This document shows, piece by piece, positions 20,919 to 28,791 of a DNA stretch of 64,000 nt. Every line of letters starts with the position of its first letter. The stretch's first letter is position 1. The stretch lies in the NCBI RefSeq assembly GCF_001831515.1, contig NZ_KV825630.1, positions 102,804 to 166,803 on the forward strand. Reading direction: 5' to 3'. The notes beneath the pieces are model-generated. The model made no database searches and was not told the DNA's origin. It was given only the letters and a program-made list of their open reading frames with translations. The DNA is from Corynebacterium sp. HMSC074A01. Lineage in GTDB: Bacteria; Actinomycetota; Actinomycetes; Mycobacteriales; Mycobacteriaceae. The translations under genes and the position numbers were made by a program.

Positions 20919-21293
20919 ATGGCTCTCGAACAATTTACTGGCTGGACCTTCATTTCCCCCTGCCCAGTGCCCAACGACATCCAGGACATCCTCGCACACG
21001 GCGAGCAGCCGATCCAGGCGTTCAAAACGATCCGCGACGCGGCCGTGTTTACCAACAAGCGCCTGATTATCCGCGATGCACAGGGCATGACAGGCAAGAA
21101 GGTCGAGATGTACTCCATCCCCTTCAAATCGGTGACCATGTGGTCGACCGAAAACGCAGGGCGCATGCTCGACTGGAACGCGGAGCTTGAGCTGTGGACC
21201 AACGTCGGCCACTTCAAGATCAACCTGGGCAAGGAGATCGATATCCGCGGCATCGACCGCTTGATCGCCTCCTGCGTGTTCGGCGCCTCCTAG
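20919..21293 (+). CDS. Bacterial PH-domain protein (PF08000 type)
   Basis: 124 aa, a single soluble PH-like fold: [34 protein letters not shown] is the hallmark of the YvbH-type bPH domain, followed by [30 protein letters not shown]. Such proteins form ring-like oligomers in the solved cases; their cellular role is unknown. ATG 20919 is supported by TATGCT 6 nt upstream. Convergent with mnmA, overlapping 4 nt. Confidence 0.85.
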   Translation: MALEQFTGWTFISPCPVPNDIQDILAHGEQPIQAFKTIRDAAVFTNKRLIIRDAQGMTGKKVEMYSIPFKSVTMWSTENAGRMLDWNAELELWTNVGHFKINLGKEIDIRGIDRLIASCVFGAS

Positions 21294-22369
21294 GCCGTCG
21301 CGCAGATCGTGCCCGAGCCGAGCACGACATCGCCCAGCCCGTCCGGATCCGGCAGGTAGAGCACCGCGGCCTGGCCGCGCGCCACGCCCTCGAGCGGAGT
21401 GTGCAGGTCAAGGGTCATTGAGTCGTCGTCGATGCGGGCAGTGCACTTGACGACGCCACCGTGCGCCCGAATCTGCACATTCGCCTCAAACTCACCCTCC
21501 ATGGCCGGGTGGAGCACCTTGAGCCGATCGGCGGTGATCCGGTGGACCTTGAGCGCCTCGCGCGGGCCGACGGTCACGGTGCCGGTGGCGGTGTCGACGT
21601 CGGTGACGTAGCGCGGCTTGCCGTCGGCGGCCGGCACGCGTAGATCCAGCCCGCGGCGCTGGCCGATCGTGTACTGGAACGCGCCGTCGTGTTCTTTGAG
21701 TTCGGTGCCGTCCTGGTCCTTGATCAGGCCGGGGCGCATGCCGATGGAGCGGCCGAGGAAGGCCTGCGTGTTGCCGTCGGGGATGAAGCAGATGTCGTAA
21801 GAGTCCGGCTTCGTGGCCGTCGAGAAGCCATGTGCGGCGGCCTCCTCGCGGATCTGCGGCTTCTCCGTATCGCCGACCGGGAACAGGCAGCGGTTGAGCT
21901 CGTCGCGGGGGAGTACGCCGAGGACGTAGGACTGGTCTTTGTTGGGGTCGGTGGAGCGGCGGAGGTTGCCGTCGCCGTCGATAATTGCGTAGTGGCCGGT
22001 GGCCACCGCGTCGAAGCCGAGGGTGACCGCGCGCTCAAGCAGGGCCGCGAACTTGATCTTCTCGTTGCAGCGCAGACACGGGTTCGGGGTCTCGCCGTGC
22101 TCGTAGGACCAGACGAAATTATCAATCACGTCTTCCTTGAAGCGATCCGAGAAGTCCCACACGTAAAACGGGATGCCCAGCTTGTCGCACACCCGGCGCG
22201 CGTCTGCGGAGTCCTCGAGCGAGCAGCAGCCGCGGGCCGATTCGCGGGTCTGCTGCGCGTCCTTGGACAGGGCAAGGTGCACGCCGACGACGTCGTGGCC
22301 TTGCTCTACCAGGCGCGCAGCCGCCACCGAGCTGTCCACGCCCCCGCTCATCGCCGCTAGTACTCGCAT
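21290..22369 (-). CDS. mnmA: tRNA-specific 2-thiouridylase
   Basis: 359 aa. MnmA adenylates and thiolates U34 of Lys, Glu and Gln tRNAs, using sulfur delivered from a cysteine desulfurase. The PP-loop [12 protein letters not shown] is at residues 6-17; the catalytic Cys pair is [10 protein letters not shown] (~residue 100) and CFIPDG (~residue 197); [14 protein letters not shown] and the C-terminal beta barrel with [10 protein letters not shown] are in place. Start ATG 22369 with TACACT ending 8 nt upstream. The partner desulfurase gene lies 6.5 kb away. Confidence 0.96.
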   Translation of the reverse strand: MRVLAAMSGGVDSSVAAARLVEQGHDVVGVHLALSKDAQQTRESARGCCSLEDSADARRVCDKLGIPFYVWDFSDRFKEDVIDNFVWSYEHGETPNPCLRCNEKIKFAALLERAVTLGFDAVATGHYAIIDGDGNLRRSTDPNKDQSYVLGVLPRDELNRCLFPVGDTEKPQIREEAAAHGFSTATKPDSYDICFIPDGNTQAFLGRSIGMRPGLIKDQDGTELKEHDGAFQYTIGQRRGLDLRVPAADGKPRYVTDVDTATGTVTVGPREALKVHRITADRLKVLHPAMEGEFEANVQIRAHGGVVKCTARIDDDSMTLDLHTPLEGVARGQAAVLYLPDPDGLGDVVLGSGTICATA

Positions 22370-22377
22370 GTGGCGGA

Positions 22378-22383
22378 AGTGTA
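22378..22383 (-). promoter_or_regulatory. -10 element (TACACT) of mnmA
   Basis: TACACT on the minus strand, 8 nt from the mnmA ATG. Confidence 0.45.
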
Positions 22384-22440
22384 CCCGCAGCGCGCGGGCG
22401 AATCATACTGGGGCATGACGCGTGCGGCACGCCGTATCGC

Positions 22441-22446
22441 TAGGTT
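22441..22446 (+). promoter_or_regulatory. -10 element (TAGGTT) of the sensor-kinase gene
   Basis: TAGGTT ending 6 nt before ATG 22453; leaderless start inferred. Confidence 0.45.
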
Positions 22447-22452
22447 GAGGCT

Positions 22453-23598
22453 ATGCCAAAGTCTCCCCCACCGTCGCTCCGCGCACGCGATTTCTTCCTT
22501 GCCGGCGTGCTGGCGGCGTGTGCGTTACTTGGCGTTGTCAGCGCCTCGGGCCCGGTGTGGACGATTGCGGCCGGGGTTGTGTGGCTGATTGTCGCGCCGT
22601 TTACCCGCTGGCGCTGGCCGTTGGCCACAGTGGTCGCCGCGGTGGCACTGCTTGCGGTGCGGGCGATGAGCCCGCTTCTAACGGTGACGGACATCGTCGT
22701 GGCGACGTTTGCCGCGTACCTCGTCCGCCGGAACCTGCGGCCCGTGCTCCGCGATGTGATGGCTGCCGTGCTTGTCCTGGGCGATATCCTCGCGATCTCG
22801 CTGGTCTCGCCTGTGCTGCGGAGCATGCCTTACGACGAGCGCCTCCCCTACCTCGCGTGGAGCGTCACCTTGCTTGTCGCGGCCGGGCTTTTCGGCGAGC
22901 TGCGCAGGCGGACGGAAGAGGCCGCTGCGCGCGAGCTGGAGCAGGCCCTTCAGCAACAAAGGGTCGAGCTTGAGCACGCGATGTCCGAGCAGCGCACATT
23001 CCTCGCGCGCGAGATCCACGACGTAGTCACCCACTCCCTGACCGTGATGGTCGCGCAGGCAGACGGCGGCCGCTACGGCGCGCCGGATGACAAGGACGCG
23101 GCGCTGCGCACCATCGGCGAGGTCGGCCGGGAATCGCTTACCCAGATGCGCGAGGTCGTCGCGTTGCTTCGCGCACCCGAGTCGCGCCCGGTCGCCCCCT
23201 CGCCTGCCTCGCTGGATTTCGACGAGCTCGTGCGCTCCAGTCGGCTCGGCGGTCTCGACGTGGAATACACGGTCACCGGTACGGCACCTGCGCAGCTACC
23301 GCTAGCCACCTCGCTCGCTGCCCGGCGCGTGGTGCAGGAGGCGCTGACAAATGCGCTCAGGCACGGCGACGGCACGGCCACGCTCGAAGTCGTGTGGCGC
23401 AGCGACGCGCTGGTGATCACGGTGACCAACCCCTTCACCAACACGCCAACACACCAACAAGGGCACGGGCTGCAAGGGATGCGCGAGCGCGCCACGCTCA
23501 TCGGCGGGTCGGTGGACGCCGGCCCGAGCGCCCCGCAGCGCTGGACCGCCACGCTGCGCGTCCCATACCCCGCACATGACACGAGGAGTCAGGAATGA
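22453..23598 (+). CDS. NarL-type sensor histidine kinase
   Basis: 381 aa. Residues ~13-150 carry about five hydrophobic segments with very short outside loops, so sensing is probably within the membrane. A coiled coil (RRRTEEAAARELEQALQQQRVELEHAM) leads to the HisKA_3 box FLAREIHDVVTHSLTVMVAQADG (phospho-His ~residue 192) and a HATPase with NALRHGDG and GHGLQGMRERATLIGG. It overlaps its response regulator by 4 nt (ATGA) and is followed by an ABC exporter, a pairing common for antibiotic-peptide or membrane-stress detection. The inducer is unknown. Confidence 0.92.
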   Translation: MPKSPPPSLRARDFFLAGVLAACALLGVVSASGPVWTIAAGVVWLIVAPFTRWRWPLATVVAAVALLAVRAMSPLLTVTDIVVATFAAYLVRRNLRPVLRDVMAAVLVLGDILAISLVSPVLRSMPYDERLPYLAWSVTLLVAAGLFGELRRRTEEAAARELEQALQQQRVELEHAMSEQRTFLAREIHDVVTHSLTVMVAQADGGRYGAPDDKDAALRTIGEVGRESLTQMREVVALLRAPESRPVAPSPASLDFDELVRSSRLGGLDVEYTVTGTAPAQLPLATSLAARRVVQEALTNALRHGDGTATLEVVWRSDALVITVTNPFTNTPTHQQGHGLQGMRERATLIGGSVDAGPSAPQRWTATLRVPYPAHDTRSQE

Positions 23599-24290
23599 CC
23601 ACAATCCACGTCGGCATCGTCGACGACCAAGCGCTCTTCCTCCACGGGATCCAGCGCGTGATCGACTCACAGCCGGATCTGTCCGTGGAGTGGCTGGCGG
23701 CCAACGGCGCCGAGGCGCTCGAACAACACGCACAGCACCCGGTCGACCTCGTACTCATGGACGTACAGATGCCGGTGCTCGACGGCATCGCCGCCACCGC
23801 CGAGTTTGCCCGCCGCTTCCCGGAGGCCAAGGTGGTTATCCTCACCACCTTCGACGACGAGGACTACGTCATCAACGCCCTCTCCGGCGGCGCAAGCGGC
23901 TTCCTGCTCAAGGACGCCGAGCCCGAAGTGCTTCTCGACGCCATCCGCACCGTCGCTGCCGGCGACGCCGTTATCTCCCCACGCGCCACCAAGCGCATCA
24001 TTTCCCGGCTCGCCAACCACACGGAGACAGCACCCGCACTCCCGAAGGCGGACCGCCTCGCGCTTAACGAGCTCACCGCCCGCGAGCACGAAGTCCTCGT
24101 CGCAATCGGCCGCGGCTTGTCCAACGCGGAGATCGCCGAGCGCATGTTCATCTCCATGCCCACGGTGAAAACACACGTGGGGCGAATCCTGGCGAAGACG
24201 CAGTCGCGCGACCGCGTGCACGCAGCGCTGTTTGCATACCGCACCGGTCTCGTCGACCGCGCCGATCTGCTCACTCATCCCGGGGTATGA
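23595..24290 (+). CDS. LuxR/NarL-type response regulator
   Basis: 231 aa. Receiver domain with acidic pair VDDQ (residues ~9-12), phospho-acceptor Asp in LVLMDVQMP (~residue 56), Thr in ILTTFDD and Lys in FLLKDAEPE; C-terminal GerE helix-turn-helix ELTAREHEVLVAIGRGLSNAEIAERMFISMPTVKTHVGRIL (~residues 158-198). It is translated by an ATGA overlap with the kinase gene and probably controls the ABC operon that begins 60 bp further on. Confidence 0.94.
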   Translation: MTTIHVGIVDDQALFLHGIQRVIDSQPDLSVEWLAANGAEALEQHAQHPVDLVLMDVQMPVLDGIAATAEFARRFPEAKVVILTTFDDEDYVINALSGGASGFLLKDAEPEVLLDAIRTVAAGDAVISPRATKRIISRLANHTETAPALPKADRLALNELTAREHEVLVAIGRGLSNAEIAERMFISMPTVKTHVGRILAKTQSRDRVHAALFAYRTGLVDRADLLTHPGV

Positions 24291-24350
24291 CTCGAAAGAT
24301 CGTCCCTGGCTCCGACGTTTTCCCGGCCCCGCCCCGCGAGAGTGGAAGCC

Positions 24351-25265
24351 ATGGACACACCAATCATTTCTACGCGAGGTCTGACGAAGACCTACGGTAA
24401 GCAGGCGGTCGTCGATAAGCTTGCGCTCGAAGTACCCCAGGGTGCGGTGCACGGGCTGCTGGGGCCGAACGGCTCCGGCAAGTCGACGACGATGAAGATG
24501 CTGCTTGGGCTCACCACTCCCACCGCCGGCGAGATCACCATCATGGGCCGGCCGATGACGCGCGCCACACGCGGCGAGGTGCTGAAAGACATCGGTTCGC
24601 TCATCGAGTCGCCGGCGGCATACCCGCACCTCACGGGTGCCGAGAACATGCGAATCGTGACACGGCTGTTCAAGGCCGACCCGGCGAATGCCCAGCGCGC
24701 GGTGCGGCTCGTGCGGCTTGAGCGCCACATGGATAAGCAGGTCAAGAAGTATTCGCTCGGCATGAAGCAGCGCCTCGGCATCGCGATCGCACTCGTGCGC
24801 GACCCGCAGCTGCTCATCCTCGACGAGCCGACCAACGGCCTCGACCCGGCCGGCATCGAGGAAATCCGCGAGCTCATCATCAGCCTCGCGCGCGACGAAG
24901 GCCGCACGGTCCTTGTGTCGAGCCACCTGCTTTCGGAAATTGAGAAGATGGCCACCAGCCTGAGCATCATCAACCAGGGCAAGCTGGTCTTTCAGGGCTC
25001 GCAGCGCGAGCTTTTCGACGCCCACCTCCCCGACCTCTTCATCCAAACCCCTGCCACCACCGCGGCCGCTTCGGTTTTGCGCGAGCGGCAGCCGCGCATC
25101 GTTCCCGGCGGTGTGGAGCTGGCTGGGCTCAGCGACGACGACGTTGCCTCCGTGTGCGCACAGCTTGTCGCCCGCGAAGTCCCGATCCACCAGGTGGTTC
25201 GCGCGCGCCGCAGCCTGGAAGAGATCTTCATCGGCATGACGGGGCGGGAGGGCTTGAGCGCATGA
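24351..25265 (+). CDS. ABC exporter ATP-binding protein
   Basis: 304 aa. Walker A GPNGSGKST, Q-loop region GSLIESPAAYPHLTGAENM, signature KYSLGMKQRLGIA, Walker B LLILDEPTNGLD and H-loop VLVSSHLLSEI are complete; ~75 C-terminal residues form the regulatory extension of CcmA/NatA/BcrA-type ATPases. With the two permease genes behind it this is an ABC-2-like exporter of the lantibiotic-immunity/BcrAB kind. ATG 24351 is chosen; an in-frame GTG lies 9 nt upstream. The 60-bp gap after the regulator gene may hold its target promoter. Confidence 0.9.
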   Translation: MDTPIISTRGLTKTYGKQAVVDKLALEVPQGAVHGLLGPNGSGKSTTMKMLLGLTTPTAGEITIMGRPMTRATRGEVLKDIGSLIESPAAYPHLTGAENMRIVTRLFKADPANAQRAVRLVRLERHMDKQVKKYSLGMKQRLGIAIALVRDPQLLILDEPTNGLDPAGIEEIRELIISLARDEGRTVLVSSHLLSEIEKMATSLSIINQGKLVFQGSQRELFDAHLPDLFIQTPATTAAASVLRERQPRIVPGGVELAGLSDDDVASVCAQLVAREVPIHQVVRARRSLEEIFIGMTGREGLSA

Positions 25266-26008
25266 ACGTCGAAATCTTGAAGCTGCGGCGCACGCACATC
25301 CTGCTGCTCGGTGGTGTGCTCTCGCTCGGCATCGTGCTGTTCGCGTCGATGAGCCTCTTCGCCGACGGGCAGGTGGACACGTTTGTCGCTGATCCAGCCG
25401 GGGCATGGTCTGGGCAGCTCATCGGCGTGGCGATGGCGCTGGCGTTTCTCACCCCGTTGCAGGTGGCGCTGCTGGCCAGCCGCACGGTGGATAACGAGCA
25501 CGCAAGCGGCGGCTGGCTGCTCAACGCGGTAGCGGGCACCCGCCAGGGATCGTTGCTGCGCCGCAAGCTGTACGTGCTCGCACCGCTTGTTACTGCGTTG
25601 AAACTGCTGGAGTTCGGCGGGTGCGTCGCCCTTCCGGTGCTGCTCGGGGCACCGCTGCCAAGCGGAAGCACCGCCGGGGCCTGGGCACTCTACGCGCTCG
25701 CGACTGTCATCACGAGTATCGCACTCACCTGCGCCATGGTCCTGCTTGCGGCCGTGACCGAATCACAGATCGGGGTGCTCGCGTGTGGTGTCGTCGGCGG
25801 ATTCTGCGGCATCGTCTCGCTGTTGTCCCCTGCCTGGCTCGCCGCGATCAACCCCTTCGGCTACTTCGCGGTGCTGCTCCCCTACACCTTCGCGGACGCA
25901 GGTCCCGTACCGACGCAGCCGGGGTGGGCGCTGTGGTGCGCCTACATCGCGCTGCTTGGTGCGGGCTTCTACTTCGCGACGCGCGCACTCAACGGGAAGG
26001 AAATCTAG
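25262..26008 (+). CDS. ABC-2-type permease, first subunit
   Basis: 248 aa, six hydrophobic spans: MNVEILKLRRTHILLLGGVLSLGI start and periplasmic loop, then SRTVDNEHASGGWLLNAVAGTRQGSLLRRKLYVLAP, a cytoplasmic coupling segment typical of lantibiotic-type permeases (ABC2_membrane_4). ATG overlaps the ATPase stop (ATGA), so translation is coupled. Likely forms a heterodimer with the next gene product. Confidence 0.85.
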   Translation: MNVEILKLRRTHILLLGGVLSLGIVLFASMSLFADGQVDTFVADPAGAWSGQLIGVAMALAFLTPLQVALLASRTVDNEHASGGWLLNAVAGTRQGSLLRRKLYVLAPLVTALKLLEFGGCVALPVLLGAPLPSGSTAGAWALYALATVITSIALTCAMVLLAAVTESQIGVLACGVVGGFCGIVSLLSPAWLAAINPFGYFAVLLPYTFADAGPVPTQPGWALWCAYIALLGAGFYFATRALNGKEI

Positions 26009-26010
26009 CC

Positions 26011-26754
26011 ATGCTCATCAACGAATTCGCCAAACTCCGGCGCGCACACGTCGCTATCGTCCCGGTTGCTATCCCCCTGATCGCAGTCGTTTTCGGCACC
26101 GGCAACTACGCCGCAAATGCAGAGACACTGGACTCCGGCTGGCACAGCTACTGGTCTCAGGCGACGCTGTTCTACGGCATGCTGTTCATGGTGGCCGGCA
26201 TCGCCATCCTCGCCTCCGCCGTATGGCGGGTGGAACACCGCGGCGGCAATTGGCACACGCTGCTTACCTCTTCCCGCTCGGCGGCGAGCCTGGTCACCGC
26301 CAAGCTCGGCGTCATTGTCGCGGTCACGGCGATCATGCAGTGCGTCTTCATCCTCTTCAGCACAATCGGCGGCTGGGTTTCGGGGCTGTCGGGTCTGCCT
26401 CCCCGGGCACTGCTTACCGCGACGCTGCTCGCCGTCATCCCGGCGGCGGCAGTGGCCGCGTGGCAGAGCTTCGCCTCCATGGTGATTCGCAACTTCGCCA
26501 TGCCGGTCGCGCTCGGCGTGATCGCGAGCATTTTTGCCTTCGGCACGCTCGCCGCCGGCGTCCCAGCTGCACAATTTTTTCTCCCGCCCGTCGGCGTGAC
26601 GAAGGCGCTGTGGATGGGCAGCACCGCGGTCGCAGGTTCAGACGCGCTCGATCTGGGCACGCTCGCCAGCATTGGTGCGAGTGCACTGCTGCTCACCGCG
26701 GCAGGCTGGCTCGCATCAGTCGCGTACCTGCGTTTCGTCGACGTGCACGCCTAA
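26011..26754 (+). CDS. ABC-2-type permease, second subunit
   Basis: 247 aa, paralogous in layout to the preceding permease: MLINEFAKLRRAHVAIVP start, RVEHRGGNWHTLLTSSRSAASLVTAKLGVIV coupling segment, six spans. AAGGAAA lies ~9 nt before ATG 26011, which follows the previous stop by 2 nt. Last gene of the kinase/regulator/ABC cassette. Confidence 0.85.
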   Translation: MLINEFAKLRRAHVAIVPVAIPLIAVVFGTGNYAANAETLDSGWHSYWSQATLFYGMLFMVAGIAILASAVWRVEHRGGNWHTLLTSSRSAASLVTAKLGVIVAVTAIMQCVFILFSTIGGWVSGLSGLPPRALLTATLLAVIPAAAVAAWQSFASMVIRNFAMPVALGVIASIFAFGTLAAGVPAAQFFLPPVGVTKALWMGSTAVAGSDALDLGTLASIGASALLLTAAGWLASVAYLRFVDVHA

Positions 26755-26758
26755 CGAC

Positions 26759-26764
26759 TACCCT
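26759..26764 (+). promoter_or_regulatory. -10 element (TACCCT) of the aminopropyltransferase-like gene
   Basis: TACCCT ending 8 nt before ATG 26773. Confidence 0.4.
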
Positions 26765-26772
26765 GCCAAGAC

Positions 26773-27576
26773 ATGGCTGCGAAAAGCGAGACGTACCCGA
26801 TCGACACCGGTGAAGCCGAGGTCCACCACGAGCCCGACGGCTCAATGGTGCTGCTCGTCAACGGAGTGCCCAGCTCGCACATCGTGCCCGGCGAGCCGCA
26901 GCGCCTCGACTTCGAGTACATGCGCTGGATCGCGGACTTCCTCGACTCGCTCCAACTCGGCAGCTCGCCCCGCTGGCCGAAGCCGCGCCTGACGCACCTA
27001 GGCGGCGCGGCCTGCTCGCTGCCGCGCTACTTCGCCGCCGCCTGGCCCGGCTCGCGCAACACCGTCGTGGAGATCGATGGCAAGCTCGCCGAGCTCGCGC
27101 GCGAGCTTTTCGACGCCCCGCGCTCCCCCGCCGTCAAAATCCGCGTCGGTGACGCGCGCGAGGTCACCGACTCGTTCAAGCCTTCAACGCGCGACGTGAT
27201 GATCCGCGACGTCTTCGCGCAGTCGCTCACCCCACGCGAGCTGACCACGGTGGAGTTCTACCAACACGTGCGCACATCTTTGAGTGATAACGGCGTCTAC
27301 GTGGCCAACTGCGGCTCCCACGCCGACCTGAAGGAGGCGAAGGAGGAACTCGCCGGCATGTGCGAGGTCTTCCCGCACGTCGCGGCGATCGCGGATCCGC
27401 CGATGCTCAAGGGGCGACGCTACGGCAACATCGTGCTGATCGGCGCGAACACCCCGCTCGAAGCGAGCCCGCAACTCACCCGCAACCTGCTCAAGGGCGC
27501 AGTGCCTGCCCACTTCAAGGGCGAGAAATGGGCGCGTAGCCTGGCCACCACCCCGCGCCACGACTCACACGCATAA
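26773..27576 (+). CDS. Spermidine synthase-like (aminopropyltransferase-fold) protein
   Basis: 267 aa. A Rossmann methyltransferase-like fold: LTHLGGAACSLPRYFAAAWPGSRNTVVEIDGKLAELAREL (~residues 75-115) binds the nucleoside moiety, with VGDAREVTDSF and MIRDVFAQSLTPRELTT following. This is the actinobacterial spermidine-synthase-like group; the catalytic Asp of true aminopropyltransferases (DSSDP) is replaced by RDVFA, so polyamine synthesis is doubtful and another S-adenosyl-dependent reaction is possible. ATG 26773 is set by the -10 8 nt upstream. Confidence 0.8.
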   Translation: MAAKSETYPIDTGEAEVHHEPDGSMVLLVNGVPSSHIVPGEPQRLDFEYMRWIADFLDSLQLGSSPRWPKPRLTHLGGAACSLPRYFAAAWPGSRNTVVEIDGKLAELARELFDAPRSPAVKIRVGDAREVTDSFKPSTRDVMIRDVFAQSLTPRELTTVEFYQHVRTSLSDNGVYVANCGSHADLKEAKEELAGMCEVFPHVAAIADPPMLKGRRYGNIVLIGANTPLEASPQLTRNLLKGAVPAHFKGEKWARSLATTPRHDSHA

Positions 27577-27582
27577 ACAAAA

Positions 27583-27608
27583 GCCGGCGCCCCAAATGGG
27601 GTGCCGGT
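27583..27608 (-). terminator. Rho-independent terminator of the lysozyme gene
   Basis: Ten-bp stem CCGGCGCCCC/GGGGTGCCGG (one G-T pair) with an AAAT loop at 27584-27607; read on the minus strand it is followed by CTTTTGTTT, so it terminates the leftward lysozyme transcript. Confidence 0.75.
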
Positions 27609-27630
27609 GCTCGGACCGTTGACGCGCGCG

Positions 27631-28722
27631 TTACTTCGTCGCGTTATCCAGCAGGATGAGTAGGTCGCCGATCTGGTAGTCGCCGATCATCATGTTGCGC
27701 AGGTCCTCGACGGGCAGCTCACCGTTCTCGGCAAGCTGGCCGACCATGTTGGCGATGTTGCGCGCGTCCTGGTCGCTAAAGCCAGCCTGGTCCGCAGCCT
27801 CGGCCAGGCCCGCGATCCCGAGTGCACCGCCGGCGAGCGCCAGGATCGCCACAACGAGCGCGGTGTTGTCCTGCTCCAGCACTGCGAGCTCGCCGGAGTC
27901 GGAGGCCTGGAACTTCTCCAGCACGCCGCCGCCTGCGTTGAGGTTGCCTGCCGCGAAGCTCATGAACTGGCCCGCGTTGCCGTTGAACAGGTTCATATCT
28001 ACGACGGCATCAATGCCGGGTACACGCCCGGAGTCAGAGCGCTGCCAGAAGCTCAGGTGGTCCCAGCCGCCGACCGGTGCGGGCGGCTGGTTCTGGTAAG
28101 CGGCCAGCCACAGCGGGTAGCGGGTGAACGCGTTGGTGTTGTCCATGCGCTCGTACCAGAAGTAGCGGTAGGTGTACAGCATCGGCGTGCGCCCGGTGCG
28201 CGCTTCCAGCTCGGCCATGAAGATCTGGGTCCACGCCGCGAGCTGCACCGGGCTGAGGCCCTCGTTGACCTCGAGGTCGAGCACCGGCGGCAGCTGGTTG
28301 CGCGGGCCGGCGTTGATGGTGTCGGCGAAGTGGCGCGCCTGCGCGATCGGATCGGTGGCCGGGCGGGCGTAGTGGTAGGCACCGACCTTGATGCCGGCCT
28401 CGTTAGCGGCCTGCGCATCTTGGGCGTAGAAGTCGTTGACGTAGCTGGTGCCCTCGGTCGCCTTGATGAAGGCAAACTGCTGGCCGCCGGGGCCTGCGAC
28501 CATGCGCCAGTCGATCGGTCCGCCGCCTGGGTGCTGGTGGGCGGCGACGTCGACACCGTTGATCAGGCCGGGCAGCGCCTGTGCGTCGGCAGACTTCTGC
28601 CCAAACGGGCTGGCGACCAGCAGCGTAAAGGTCAGGGCGGCGGTAACGACGGCGGCGATCAGCGCCTTGAGTGTGTTCTGGTGCGCGTTGCGCGCGTGCT
28701 TAAGCGTCCGAGGTGCGTGCAT
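27631..28722 (-). CDS. Secreted GH25 lysozyme-like hydrolase
   Basis: 363 aa. N-terminal signal peptide: basic MHAPRTLKHARNAHQNTLK, hydrophobic ALIAAVVTAALTFTLLVA and a probable cut after SADAQA (~residue 51). A GH25 muramidase domain follows (~residues 58-255): GVDVAAHQHPGG..IDW, FAFIKATEGTSYVNDFY, GAYHYARP, the DLEVN acidic pair and LWLAAYQN...FWQ. The last ~110 residues are a linker, a hydrophobic stretch (ALVVAILALAGGALGIAGLA) and a helical tail. It should act on the cell wall as peptidoglycan-cleaving N-acetylmuramidase. ATG 28722 is preferred to GTG 28731 because TAAAGT ends 7 nt before it. Confidence 0.9.
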   Translation of the reverse strand: MHAPRTLKHARNAHQNTLKALIAAVVTAALTFTLLVASPFGQKSADAQALPGLINGVDVAAHQHPGGGPIDWRMVAGPGGQQFAFIKATEGTSYVNDFYAQDAQAANEAGIKVGAYHYARPATDPIAQARHFADTINAGPRNQLPPVLDLEVNEGLSPVQLAAWTQIFMAELEARTGRTPMLYTYRYFWYERMDNTNAFTRYPLWLAAYQNQPPAPVGGWDHLSFWQRSDSGRVPGIDAVVDMNLFNGNAGQFMSFAAGNLNAGGGVLEKFQASDSGELAVLEQDNTALVVAILALAGGALGIAGLAEAADQAGFSDQDARNIANMVGQLAENGELPVEDLRNMMIGDYQIGDLLILLDNATK

Positions 28723-28729
28723 ATCCGGC

Positions 28730-28735
28730 ACTTTA
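28730..28735 (-). promoter_or_regulatory. -10 element (TAAAGT) of the lysozyme gene
   Basis: TAAAGT on the minus strand, 7 nt from ATG 28722, which decides that start. Confidence 0.5.
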
Positions 28736-28791
28736 GCGCACTCAAGTCACAACTTTCACACCTGACACACCGGTGGGCGTCGAAAAGCGCG

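Noticed and set aside
28740..28760. GlxR-like site before the lysozyme gene
   Set aside because: TCACA occurs twice as a direct, not inverted, repeat, so it does not fit the CRP-family palindrome.
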